This document shows, piece after piece, positions 9,575 to 16,569 of a stretch of DNA of 16,571 nt. Both the position numbers and the translations under genes were made by a program. Within the stretch, counting starts at the first letter, position 1. Every line of letters starts with the position of its first letter. The notes below the pieces were generated by a model. The model made no database searches. It was given only the letters and a program-made list of their open reading frames with translations, and was not told where the DNA came from. Origin of the DNA: JAFGIT01 sp016929465 [NCBI: Candidatus Coatesbacteria bacterium] (GTDB lineage: Bacteria; B130-G9); the NCBI GenBank assembly GCA_016929465.1, contig JAFGIT010000346.1, forward strand, positions 1-16,571, given 5' to 3'.

Positions 9575-9594
9575 TAAAAAAGCACACGAATGCT
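9575..9594 (-). terminator. Weak attenuator-like hairpin with six T in the leader
   Basis: On the minus strand AGCAT, a four-base TCGT loop and GTGCT form a short stem (one G-T pair), followed directly by a T run (9576-9581 on the plus strand are A). The stem could extend through G-U and A-U pairs into the T run. It is weak for a full terminator, but its position inside a long leader is suggestive of an attenuator. Confidence 0.25.
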
Positions 9595-9621
9595 CTCATT
9601 AAGCCCGCTACCCTGGCGGCT

Positions 9622-9650
9622 CCTGCTGGGCATATCCTGCCCAGTGCAGG
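9622..9650 (-). promoter_or_regulatory. Strong hairpin in the leader
   Basis: The plus strand reads CCTGC, TGGGCA, a five-base loop, TGCCCA, a two-base bulge, then GCAGG. That is an 11-bp stem with one bulge, beginning about 25 bases into the predicted transcript. No T-run follows, so it is not a terminator by itself. It could be an RNA stabilising or regulatory element, or a protein-binding site in DNA. Confidence 0.5.
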
Positions 9651-9679
9651 GATACCCCAAAATATTTCCAACGGGCAAA

Positions 9680-9708
9680 ATACTATCCATCGAAGCGTGC
9701 CCTGTCAA
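9680..9708 (-). promoter_or_regulatory. Sigma70-type promoter for the giant-protein operon
   Basis: On the minus strand TTGACA (9703-9708) and TAGTAT (9680-9685) are separated by exactly 17 bases. The -35 box is a perfect match and the -10 box matches four of six positions (TATAAT), including the first A and final T. Expected transcript start is near 9673, giving a leader of about 207 bases. Confidence 0.75.
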
Positions 9709-9775
9709 GGATTAATCCCAAGCATGGATACATATTCATCCCGAAGCTCGAGATCGATTCAGAATGTCAAAAATG

Positions 9776-11908
9776 TTACTGACGCAGCTCTGCTTCGAGC
9801 CGCTCCGATAAACCGTCAATAATCCGCTGATGTCTTTCAAAAGCCTCCGAACCTGTTAGCGTCCTATCCTTTGCTCTATACGTAATTGAATATGCCAGAC
9901 TAACCTTATTTGAGGGGATCTGTTTGCCCTCATACCGGTCGAACAAAGCAACCTTCCCTAATAAATCTCCGCCGATTTCTCTTATGATAGCCTCGACCTC
10001 GCTGTTGAGAGTCCCCTTGTTGAGCATTACAGCGAGATCCAATATGACGGCCGGAACTACCGAATACGGCCTGAATCTCTTCACAAGCAGCGTCATCGAT
10101 GCGAATTTGCTTATGTTGAGTTCTGCGAAATAGCAGTTCGTGGGCACGTCAAACGATGCAGCAACATCGGGATGAATCTGGCCCGTGAAGCCGACCTGTT
10201 CGGTGCCTGCATAGACATCAAATCCGCCCTCTCTCGCCATGAACGGGTAGTCGTGCGGCTCAATCCGAAGGGCGGGCAATCGCAGCGCGTCGAAAATGCT
10301 CTCCACGAATCCCCTGACGTGCTGAAATCCGATTTTCCCTGGATGTCTCGCCCAGTTGGAGGGGATCGGGTCGCCGCAACCAACTATGCAGAGGTGCATC
10401 TGCTCCTCCGGTTGTTCCTCTCCCTTATTGGCAAATACATTGCCCAAACCGAACAGCCAATTATCTAGCTCCTTGTGACGCGCGTTATGCGAGAGGCAAC
10501 TCATTATCCCCGGCAGCAAGAATGTCCTCAACGTATCCTGGTCTCCGCTGAGCGGGTTGATCAAGCGCATTCCCGACTTAAGAGGGCTTTCTTCCGGAAT
10601 TTGGAAGCGATTCAGGAGTTCATCGCCGATCAGGCTCAGCGTCCAGACTTCGCAAAGGCCGAGGCCCTTCAGGACCTCCTTTATCTTGCGTTGCATTTTT
10701 ACCTCAGAGCTGAGCCTTCCCGTAAGTAGCGGGGTCTTCGGCAAATCTGGCTTTATCCTGTCAAATCCGTATGCACGCGCGATTTCCTCGATCAGGTCCT
10801 CCTCTCGGGTCACGTCAGGCCTGAAGGAAGGTGCTTCGACCCACATCGCTCCTAATTCGGCCTCATCGGTATCACGCCCAATTACAAAGCCAAGAGAGAG
10901 GAGTATTTTCTCCATCGCGTGGGAGTCGATGGACGCTCCGAGAACTTGATTGACCCGCTTCGGTCGAAGTCTGAGAGACTGCGGCCGATAAGGCTCGGGA
11001 TATGATTCAAGATCGCCGGCAAGTATCGAGCCGCCGCAGATGCTGGATATCTGCGAAGCAGTCCGGTCGCAGATGCTCCGCATTTCCAGGAGATCTACGC
11101 CCCTCTCGAAGCGATATGAAGAATCCGTCGAGAGCGGCAATTCTCTTGATGTTCTTCTGATAAGCGGCGGATCGAAATTTGCGCATTCGAGAAATACGTT
11201 ATTGGTTGTCTCGGTGATTGCGCTGTGCAATCCCCCCATCACGCCTGCAATGGCGATCGGCTTCCTGGAATCTGCAATGACCAGAGTACCCGAGGTGAGT
11301 TTTCTCTCGATGTCATCCAGGGTGACGATCCTCTCACCATTCTTCGCAAAGCGCACAACCACGGAATGATCGCTCAGCTTGTCGAGGTCAAAGCAATGGG
11401 TGGGTTGCCCCGTCTCGAGCATGATGTAGTTGCTCAGGTCCACGACCGCGTTTATCGGTCGGAGCCCGACTGCAAGAAGTCTTCGCTTCAACCAGGCTGG
11501 CGACTCGCACACTCTGATCCCCGATATCACGCGCCCGATGTATCTCGGGCAGGCCTCGGTCTGAAGGACCTTTAGCGTCGATGCGGTCTCGACTCCCCTG
11601 CCAGCCTCTGCGAGCTCATACTTGGGCTTTTGAAGAGGCTTATTGACCAGCAAAGATATTTCTCGGGCAATCCCGATGACGCTGAGGCAGTCCGGACGAT
11701 TTGGGGTTACCTCGATGTCTATTATGGTGTCATCGAGTTCGAAGCCCTCCGCCCGGGCAAGCGAGGCAAGCTCCTTGCTGTATGGAGCCTCTAATTCGGA
11801 GTAAGTGTCCTCAACTTCAAGGCCCAGAAAAGTCAATCCGCGGCATAGCTCGTTCAGACCTATGCCGAAATCCACAAACTCTCTGAGCCAGGAAAGCGTA
11901 ACTTTCAA
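9776..11908 (-). CDS. pheT: Phenylalanyl-tRNA synthetase beta subunit lacking the B2 domain
   Basis: Beta subunit of the cytoplasmic alpha2-beta2 enzyme that charges tRNA-Phe. The start is TTG at 11908: an in-frame TAG lies two codons upstream, the N-terminus MKVTLSWLREFVD matches the family, and GGGGATGG (11916-11923) lies just before it. Visible domains are B1 first half (1-43), B1 second half with DIEVTPNRPDCLS (64-76), B3/B4 editing domain (about 115-290), B5 (about 308-378, RPDVTREEDLIEEIAR), the B6/B7 catalytic-like core (about 390-595) and a C-terminal FDX-ACB anticodon-binding domain (about 617-710, YEGKQIPSNKVSLAY). Usual bacterial length is about 790-800. The 85-residue deficit falls at residue 43/44, exactly where the EMAP-like OB-fold B2 domain is normally inserted. 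All other domains look intact, so it is probably functional. pheS is 338 bases upstream, and a separate candidate promoter precedes pheT. Confidence 0.97.
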   Translation of the reverse strand: MKVTLSWLREFVDFGIGLNELCRGLTFLGLEVEDTYSELEAPYSKELASLARAEGFELDDTIIDIEVTPNRPDCLSVIGIAREISLLVNKPLQKPKYELAEAGRGVETASTLKVLQTEACPRYIGRVISGIRVCESPAWLKRRLLAVGLRPINAVVDLSNYIMLETGQPTHCFDLDKLSDHSVVVRFAKNGERIVTLDDIERKLTSGTLVIADSRKPIAIAGVMGGLHSAITETTNNVFLECANFDPPLIRRTSRELPLSTDSSYRFERGVDLLEMRSICDRTASQISSICGGSILAGDLESYPEPYRPQSLRLRPKRVNQVLGASIDSHAMEKILLSLGFVIGRDTDEAELGAMWVEAPSFRPDVTREEDLIEEIARAYGFDRIKPDLPKTPLLTGRLSSEVKMQRKIKEVLKGLGLCEVWTLSLIGDELLNRFQIPEESPLKSGMRLINPLSGDQDTLRTFLLPGIMSCLSHNARHKELDNWLFGLGNVFANKGEEQPEEQMHLCIVGCGDPIPSNWARHPGKIGFQHVRGFVESIFDALRLPALRIEPHDYPFMAREGGFDVYAGTEQVGFTGQIHPDVAASFDVPTNCYFAELNISKFASMTLLVKRFRPYSVVPAVILDLAVMLNKGTLNSEVEAIIREIGGDLLGKVALFDRYEGKQIPSNKVSLAYSITYRAKDRTLTGSEAFERHQRIIDGLSERLEAELRQ

Positions 11909-12040
11909 CTGCTATCCATCCCCGCAATACACAAGATATCCGCTGATGCCTCATCCGTGCGCAAATTTGCCAGACCTCAATGCTAGGACAGGTGTTGTGC
12001 CAATCCCAGCCCATCCGCTATATATTGTAGAGCATACGAG

Positions 12041-12070
12041 ATGATACACTATCCACTATCGAGTTTTCAA
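12041..12070 (-). promoter_or_regulatory. Candidate promoter for pheT
   Basis: On the minus strand TTGAAA (12065-12070) and TATCAT (12041-12046) are 18 bases apart. Each box matches consensus at four or five of six positions. The predicted start near 12034 gives a leader of about 125 bases before the TTG codon. Confidence 0.5.
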
Positions 12071-12183
12071 GTCGATTCGAAGCGATACTGCGACGCAATC
12101 CCCATGCCGCCCCGCGCGATCTCTGGAAGGCGCGGATGCTATGTATCTATCGGAAGAATGGGCTAAGTAGCTTATTCGAAGGG

Positions 12184-12217
12184 CAAGAAAAAGAGGCGGC
12201 CCTGGGGATAAGGGACC
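12184..12217 (-). terminator. Terminator-like hairpin after pheS
   Basis: On the minus strand GG-T-CCCT, a seven-base loop and AGGG-CC form a six-pair stem with one bulged T. After GCC comes a pyrimidine tract CTCTTTTTCTT. It begins about 30 bases after the pheS stop. The bulge and the interrupted T tract make it moderate in strength. Confidence 0.5.
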
Positions 12218-12246
12218 TTAGTAGTGCCTGCGCCCGAGCGAACTCT

Positions 12247-13254
12247 CTAGAATTGCTTCAGGAAGCGTAGGTCATTTTCGAGCAGGAGACGGATATCAGC
12301 TATGTCATACTTGAGCATTGTGATGCGCTCGATACCCATTCCAAAAGCGAAGCCGGTGAATGCCTCAGTATCATAATGAACCATCTCGAGGACGTGCGGG
12401 TGAACCATTCCGCATCCGAGTATCTCGAGCCACCCGGTTCCCTTGCAAGCGCGACAGCCCTTGCCGGAACATACCCCGCAACTGATGTCCATCTCTGCGC
12501 TCGGCTCTGTGAAGGGGAAGTAATGCGGTCTGAACCTGGTCTTCCTGTTCTCTCCGAACATCTGCCTTGCGAACTCCATCAGGACTCCCTTCAGGTGGCC
12601 GAAGGTAACGCCTCTATCGACCAAGAGCCCTTCGACCTGAGAGAACATCGGTAGATGAGTGACATCTGCGTCTCGCCTGTATGCCACCCCCGGAGAGATC
12701 ATCTGGACAGGCGGATCGACCTTCTCCATGACTCTGACCTGAACCGGAGAAGTATGCGTTCGAAGCAGGACGTCCTCCGAGATGTAGAATGTATCGTGAA
12801 GGTCTCGGGCGGGATGGTCCCTAGGAGTATTCAAGGCCTCGAAATTGTAGTAATCGAGTTCGACTTCAGGACCCAGCTCGACACGGAATCCCATCTCGAC
12901 GAAGATATCGACTATCTCATCCATCACCTGGGTGCAGGGGTGCAAGAATCCCTTCGGGAATGGATAGGCCGGCAGAGTATAGTCAAAGACGCGAGACTTG
13001 CCGGAGATTACGGTGTCCAGGCGTGCCTTCGCCTCGTCGAAATACGAGGAAATAGCGCGCCTGGCGTCGTTAATGGCCTTTCCCGCTGCTGGGCGATGCT
13101 CGTTGTCGAGTGCTCCGATCTCCTTGAGAAGCGTGGCCATGATGCCGCGCTTGCCGAGGTACTTTATTCTGAGTTCCTCGAGCTTATCGGAGGATCCGAC
13201 CGACGCGAAGCTCTCTCTTGCTTCCTCGGAAATCTTGCCAATATTATCGATCAT
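12247..13254 (-). CDS. pheS: Phenylalanyl-tRNA synthetase alpha subunit
   Basis: Catalytic subunit of the class II enzyme that activates phenylalanine and transfers it to tRNA-Phe in the cytoplasm, working with PheT. Length 335 residues is normal for the family. Residues about 1-85 are the N-terminal helical tRNA-binding arm. The catalytic domain follows: motif 1 region HPCTQVMDEIVDIFVEMGF (105-123), DHPARDLHDTFY (146-157), motif 2 region YRRDADVTHLPMFSQVEGL (192-210), FRPHYFPFTEPSAE (241-254) and motif 3 GFAFGMGIERITML (301-314). Four cysteines at 259, 262, 267 and 270 (CX2CX4CX2C) form a probable zinc-binding loop seen in part of the bacterial PheS family but absent from E. coli. ATG start at 13254, with a purine-rich GGGGAT just before it. 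It ends with TAG, about 30 bases before a terminator-like hairpin. No rplT or infC lies upstream; a secretion-type gene pair does. Confidence 0.98.
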   Translation of the reverse strand: MIDNIGKISEEARESFASVGSSDKLEELRIKYLGKRGIMATLLKEIGALDNEHRPAAGKAINDARRAISSYFDEAKARLDTVISGKSRVFDYTLPAYPFPKGFLHPCTQVMDEIVDIFVEMGFRVELGPEVELDYYNFEALNTPRDHPARDLHDTFYISEDVLLRTHTSPVQVRVMEKVDPPVQMISPGVAYRRDADVTHLPMFSQVEGLLVDRGVTFGHLKGVLMEFARQMFGENRKTRFRPHYFPFTEPSAEMDISCGVCSGKGCRACKGTGWLEILGCGMVHPHVLEMVHYDTEAFTGFAFGMGIERITMLKYDIADIRLLLENDLRFLKQF

Positions 13255-13352
13255 ATCCCCGTCCGTCCAGTATTCTGCTCACGGCCGCCGAGCCGGGCAG
13301 TATGTTTTCTGCCTCTAATTCCCCATCAAAAAGATGAATTGGCCCAAAAGGG

Positions 13353-14603
13353 CTACGGAATGTAGCTCTCCGTCTGAATCAGCTTCCGCTTCTTCTTCTC
13401 ATCCTTTTCGGCTTGCAGGGCCTGTATCCTCTTCCTTACCTTCTCCTGAAGTTCCGCGTGCCGCGATCCCGCCAGGACCAGGAAGCGGGAGTAGTTGTGG
13501 ATCGCCTCGTCCGACCTTTTTTCCTCATCGTTTAACAGGCCCAAACCGTAGTAGGCCATCTCAGCCTTGCTATCAATTACGAGGAGCCTGGAATAGGTTC
13601 GTTTGGCTAATTCCCGCTTGCCAAGGGACTTGAACGCGATTGCGAGATTGTTGTAGGCACTGAGATTCTCGTCATTGACTGCGATCGCAGCCTGGTATGC
13701 TCTTATTGCTTCTTCGACAGCGCCCTGACGATACAGACTGAGTCCCAGATTGCTATAGAGGAGGCTCTTAACGCCCTTGCTCCCGTTTTCGAGGGCTAGC
13801 CCTCTCCGTAGATACTTCTCCGCGAGAAGCGGCTTGCCTAAACCGAGTAGGAATCCGCCATATCCCAACAAAGCGAGTTCATTGTCAGGCTCAATAGATA
13901 GAGACTCCTCGAATTTGTCACGGGCGAGGTCATTTCGCCCGTTATCGGCCAGTCGTTGTGCCTCCTTCAGGCTCGAAAGACATTCAGCTCTCTTCTCCCT
14001 ACTGCGCTCGAGAGGGGTCTTAATCCTTCCCACGGCGTGTATTTCTATCTTACCGTCAGGCTTTGGATTGCTCTGCCTGATCTTCAAAACCGGTTCTTCA
14101 TCCGATGACATCGAGATAGAGAGAGATGGCGGCGCTGATTCAGTCGTCTCCGGCCGGATCGAGTTGCTGTTCGTCTTAGCAGGCTTCGATTCAGTAATTT
14201 GCGGCTGAGCTGAAGGGGATTCCTTCTTGGTCTCGACAGCCGGAGGAACTGGATTGCTCGGAGCCACGCTAGGTGTGCTGTCGCGCTGCGCTTCGGGCGG
14301 CTTCTCTTTCGGCGGCAATTCCGCATAGAGATTCATTGCTGGACTCGTTGTCCTCGGGCCAAGGTCAGGTTGCGGAATAACTGTCGTAGAAGATGCGGTC
14401 TCAGATCCCGGGGAAATCAGCAGTGATATTGCTGCGATCAGGGCAGCGATCCCGAGAAGGAGCGCACCTATAGATAGGAAAGTCTGCCAGAGCTGTCTCT
14501 TGCGACCACCCAGTTCCGGCGCCGAGCCCGGCGACACGAAGGCACCACCACGGGGCTTGCGCTCGCTCTCCGCCTTTTTCAAAGCGTCATGAATTATGCT
14601 CAA
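13353..14603 (-). CDS. GspB/MshN-like membrane-anchored TPR protein
   Basis: The start is TTG at 14603; there is no in-frame ATG upstream, and the resulting N-terminus MSIIHDALKKAESER is the typical opening of ExeB/GspB and MshN-like proteins. Architecture of the 416 residues: short cytoplasmic segment, one transmembrane helix (about 41-63), a long Pro/Ser/Thr/Lys-rich linker (about 70-190), then TPR-type helical repeats (about 205-375, e.g. GYGGFLLGLGKPLLAEKYLR and NLGLSLYRQGAVEEAIRAY) and a basic, charged tail. The topology is single-pass inner membrane with a periplasmic TPR domain. In type II secretion, GspB partners the ATPase GspA to place the secretin across peptidoglycan; in MSHA pili, MshN is the analogous TPR protein. 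The ATPase gene ends 16 bases upstream, supporting co-transcription and a complex. The family assignment beyond N-terminus and context is inference: classical GspB lacks TPRs, so MshN is the nearer analogue. Confidence 0.85.
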   Translation of the reverse strand: MSIIHDALKKAESERKPRGGAFVSPGSAPELGGRKRQLWQTFLSIGALLLGIAALIAAISLLISPGSETASSTTVIPQPDLGPRTTSPAMNLYAELPPKEKPPEAQRDSTPSVAPSNPVPPAVETKKESPSAQPQITESKPAKTNSNSIRPETTESAPPSLSISMSSDEEPVLKIRQSNPKPDGKIEIHAVGRIKTPLERSREKRAECLSSLKEAQRLADNGRNDLARDKFEESLSIEPDNELALLGYGGFLLGLGKPLLAEKYLRRGLALENGSKGVKSLLYSNLGLSLYRQGAVEEAIRAYQAAIAVNDENLSAYNNLAIAFKSLGKRELAKRTYSRLLVIDSKAEMAYYGLGLLNDEEKRSDEAIHNYSRFLVLAGSRHAELQEKVRKRIQALQAEKDEKKKRKLIQTESYIP

Positions 14604-14619
14604 ATCTTCTCTCTCGTAT

Positions 14620-16317
14620 CTAGTGAAGCCCCCAGGAACTCAGCCTGGGCGCCTTATCTTTCATCGTCTCACGAGTCAGGAGCAGCATAGTCCGCCAACC
14701 GGCTATGCCGTCCGAAATCAACCCACTCAAAAGCTGGAACTCTCGCACTGCACGCTCGCAGTTCGCGTCATATACGTCGCTGTTAGACTCACCGAGAAGA
14801 CCAAGGTTGAATAGCCTTGCCCGAAATGCTGTTACTTCCTGTCCCCTCTTGCCAGCACGCAATGCAACTCTGAGACCAGCCAAATCTGGCACGATGTATA
14901 TTGCCCGTCGCGTCCATTGATTGTCAACATCCGTTTCCTGAAGGCTTATCAGCCCAGAGATCGGATCGGCAAGGTGGAACACGTTCCTCTCCAGGCCCAG
15001 AACAACACGATAGGCAGGCAAACTCCCGCCGTCCTGCCTCACTTGGATCAGGCAAGGCATATCGAGCACCTTCAAATGGCCGATCCTCGCCTGCCTCGAT
15101 TCAATTCTGAAGCCGGCGCGTCTGATCAAGGCCCATACATCGACCGAACTCCGCTCAGAACCGTCCCCGGACGGGGACAGGAGCCCATCGACTTCCTCAC
15201 CCCAAAGCCGAAACAAAGTCAGGACGGCTCCGAATGAGGCCTGGCTCTCGGACTCAACCCTGTATATCCCATTCTGATCGAAGCCGGTTTCGATTTCTGC
15301 TGCGCTTGCCCCCGTCTCAATTGGTGGAGGTCCGGTATTGGCGGGAACTTGCTCCGTTCTCTTTGCCGCCTTGTGAGAGGTCTGCGGCGGTCCAGAATAT
15401 GATCCGCCCCTATCAGGCCATGTCCTTGTGAGGAGCCAGGTCGAAACGAGGATCAGAATTGCGGCCACGGCGAGCGCGATTGAGCGACGCGGATTCAATA
15501 GCCTTGCCACCCTCGTATGCCCGATCTCCGCGAGAGCGCTCTTTACGTGCGAGGGACCGGCCTGGGATTCTCCCATTCCGTAGGCACAGAGAAGGGCCTT
15601 GTCACATATAAGGTTAATCCGCCGCGGGATCCCACCGGAGTGGCGATAGAGGAGTTTGTGGGCATTCTTGGTGAAAACCGGATGATGACAGCCCGCGATC
15701 CTCATCCTGTGCGCAACATACTGACAGGTCTCCTCGAACGTCAGCGGGCGCAGGTCGTATCGCACGGCGATCCGCTCCGCCAGAGGAGCCATATTCGGTC
15801 GGGATAGATGGGCTCGCAGTTCCGGCTGTCCGAGCAGTATTATCTGTATGAGCTTGTCCTTAGAAGTCTCCAGGTTGGATAGGAGCCGTATCTGCTCCAG
15901 CGCGATATCGGATAGATTCTGAGCCTCGTCGATCAGGACCGCAACGTTGCAGCTTTTCTTATATTGTTCGATCAGGTATTCATTCAGTATCTTGGTCAAA
16001 CGCTTGGGGCTGTTATCCTCGAATTCGAGCCCGAGGTCCTCATTGATCGACTGCAGCAATTCCAGAGGAGAGAGGATTGGATTGAGGATCAGCGCGGTCT
16101 TGGTTTTCTCGGAATCCATGCGGGAAAGAAAGGCCCTGCAAACAGTCGTCTTGCCGGAACCGACCTCTCCGGTGATTACGACGAAGCCCTTCCGATGGCT
16201 GATCCCGAATTCGAGATGCTCGACGGCCTCGTGATGCGCCTTGCTCATGAAGAAGAACTTCGGATCGGGCGTCAGGTTGAACGGGAGTTCATCGAGGTTG
16301 AAGAAATTGAGATACAT
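14620..16317 (-). CDS. ExeA/GspA-type AAA ATPase with peptidoglycan-binding domain
   Basis: 565 residues with the classical ExeA/GspA order. The N-terminus MYLNFFNLDELPFNLTPDP is typical of the family. An AAA ATPase follows, with Walker A GEVGSGKT (50-57), Walker B VAVLIDEAQNL (125-135) and sensor-like LLGQPELRAHL (161-171). One transmembrane helix lies at about 280-297. The periplasmic part has a Pro/Thr-rich linker, a GspA-type C39-peptidase-like domain (about 360-482, ALTLFRLWG-like start) in which I see no catalytic Cys at the expected site, and a C-terminal PG_binding_1 domain (about 495-550, FNLGLLGESNSDVYD). Such proteins use ATP to help secretin or pilus complexes pass the peptidoglycan layer. 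ATG start at 16317 has only a weak ribosome site (GAAGTGA). The GspB-like partner follows directly. No secretin or gsp/msh core gene is in the window, so the exact machine served is unknown. Confidence 0.92.
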   Translation of the reverse strand: MYLNFFNLDELPFNLTPDPKFFFMSKAHHEAVEHLEFGISHRKGFVVITGEVGSGKTTVCRAFLSRMDSEKTKTALILNPILSPLELLQSINEDLGLEFEDNSPKRLTKILNEYLIEQYKKSCNVAVLIDEAQNLSDIALEQIRLLSNLETSKDKLIQIILLGQPELRAHLSRPNMAPLAERIAVRYDLRPLTFEETCQYVAHRMRIAGCHHPVFTKNAHKLLYRHSGGIPRRINLICDKALLCAYGMGESQAGPSHVKSALAEIGHTRVARLLNPRRSIALAVAAILILVSTWLLTRTWPDRGGSYSGPPQTSHKAAKRTEQVPANTGPPPIETGASAAEIETGFDQNGIYRVESESQASFGAVLTLFRLWGEEVDGLLSPSGDGSERSSVDVWALIRRAGFRIESRQARIGHLKVLDMPCLIQVRQDGGSLPAYRVVLGLERNVFHLADPISGLISLQETDVDNQWTRRAIYIVPDLAGLRVALRAGKRGQEVTAFRARLFNLGLLGESNSDVYDANCERAVREFQLLSGLISDGIAGWRTMLLLTRETMKDKAPRLSSWGLH

Positions 16318-16471
16318 CGGCTAAATCACTTCGAATGCTTCTTGGAAGAAGAATGACGCCGATTCAGGACCACGAGAGAGCCCACCTCATGACCACGATT
16401 TACGCTGAACTGGCGCACTACAAAGACCTCGGTCCCTCGTCTCTTCCCCTATCGCCGCTCGCAATTGAAAG
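16318..16471 (-). other. Spacer between tRNA-Sec and the ATPase gene
   Basis: These 154 bases hold no recognisable gene. I see no convincing promoter or T-tract terminator, so read-through from the tRNA gene into the ATPase gene is possible but unproven. Confidence 0.4.
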
Positions 16472-16569
16472 TGGCGGAAGCGTGTGGGAATCGAACCCAC
16501 CAGAGACGGTTTTCGCCGCCCCTTGCTGGATTTGAAGTCCAGAAGACCCACCAGGACCTATCCGCCTCC
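16472..16569 (-). tRNA. selC: tRNA-Sec (anticodon UCA), CCA encoded
   Basis: The minus strand folds as a bacterial selenocysteine tRNA of 98 bases including CCA. It has an eight-position acceptor arm (GGAGGCGG with ACGCTTCC, eighth position G-A), a six-bp D stem (AGGTCC/GGGTCT) closing a four-base loop TGGT, and the anticodon arm CTGGA-CTTCAAA-TCCAG with anticodon TCA at 16533-16535. The long variable arm has a seven-bp stem (GGGGCGG/CCGTCTC), and the T arm is GTGGG-TTCGATT-CCCAC. Discriminator G and CCA (16472-16474) follow. The extended acceptor, six-bp D stem and the same anticodon stem-loop sequence as E. coli selC separate it from suppressor or Trp tRNAs. It decodes UGA as selenocysteine together with SelB, SelA and SelD, none of which are in this window. 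Confidence 0.96.

Larger units (their letters stand above)
9467..9775 (-). other. Promoter-bearing spacer and structured leader before the giant genes
   Basis: This 309-base stretch lies between the pheT stop and the first giant gene. In the minus direction it holds a near-consensus promoter (9680-9708), then a predicted leader of about 207 bases with a strong hairpin (9622-9650), a weaker bulged hairpin (9602-9621), a short hairpin followed by six T (9575-9594), a GCTTC/GAAGC stem (9487-9502) and the AGGAG ribosome site (9475-9479). I see no convincing terminator for pheT and no credible small gene. Confidence 0.6.
11909..12246 (-). other. Long pheS-pheT spacer with terminator-like hairpin and promoter
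   Basis: These 338 bases separate two genes that are usually adjacent or overlapping. Reading from pheS, the spacer has a hairpin plus T-rich tract (12184-12217), about 110 bases without recognised content, a candidate promoter (12041-12070) and then the pheT ribosome site (11916-11923). The small frames crossing it have no ribosome site and no family resemblance. Confidence 0.6.

Noticed and set aside
9478-9708. 76-residue minus-strand frame in the leader region
   Set aside because: Its TTG start coincides with the TTGACA -35 box, so it would start before the transcript does. No family resemblance.
9765-9770. Second TTGACA (minus strand) just after the pheT stop
   Set aside because: No -10-like hexamer lies 16-18 bases downstream.
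11817-12014. 65-residue minus-strand frame in the pheS-pheT spacer, possible leader peptide
   Set aside because: No ribosome site, it runs into pheT in another frame and is not rich in Phe codons, so a pheM-like attenuator peptide is not supported.
13317-13353. Hairpins GCCC-AAAA-GGGC and AATTC...GAATT between the TPR gene and pheS, possible terminator
   Set aside because: The stems are short or bulged and no T run follows in the right place, so I do not call a terminator.
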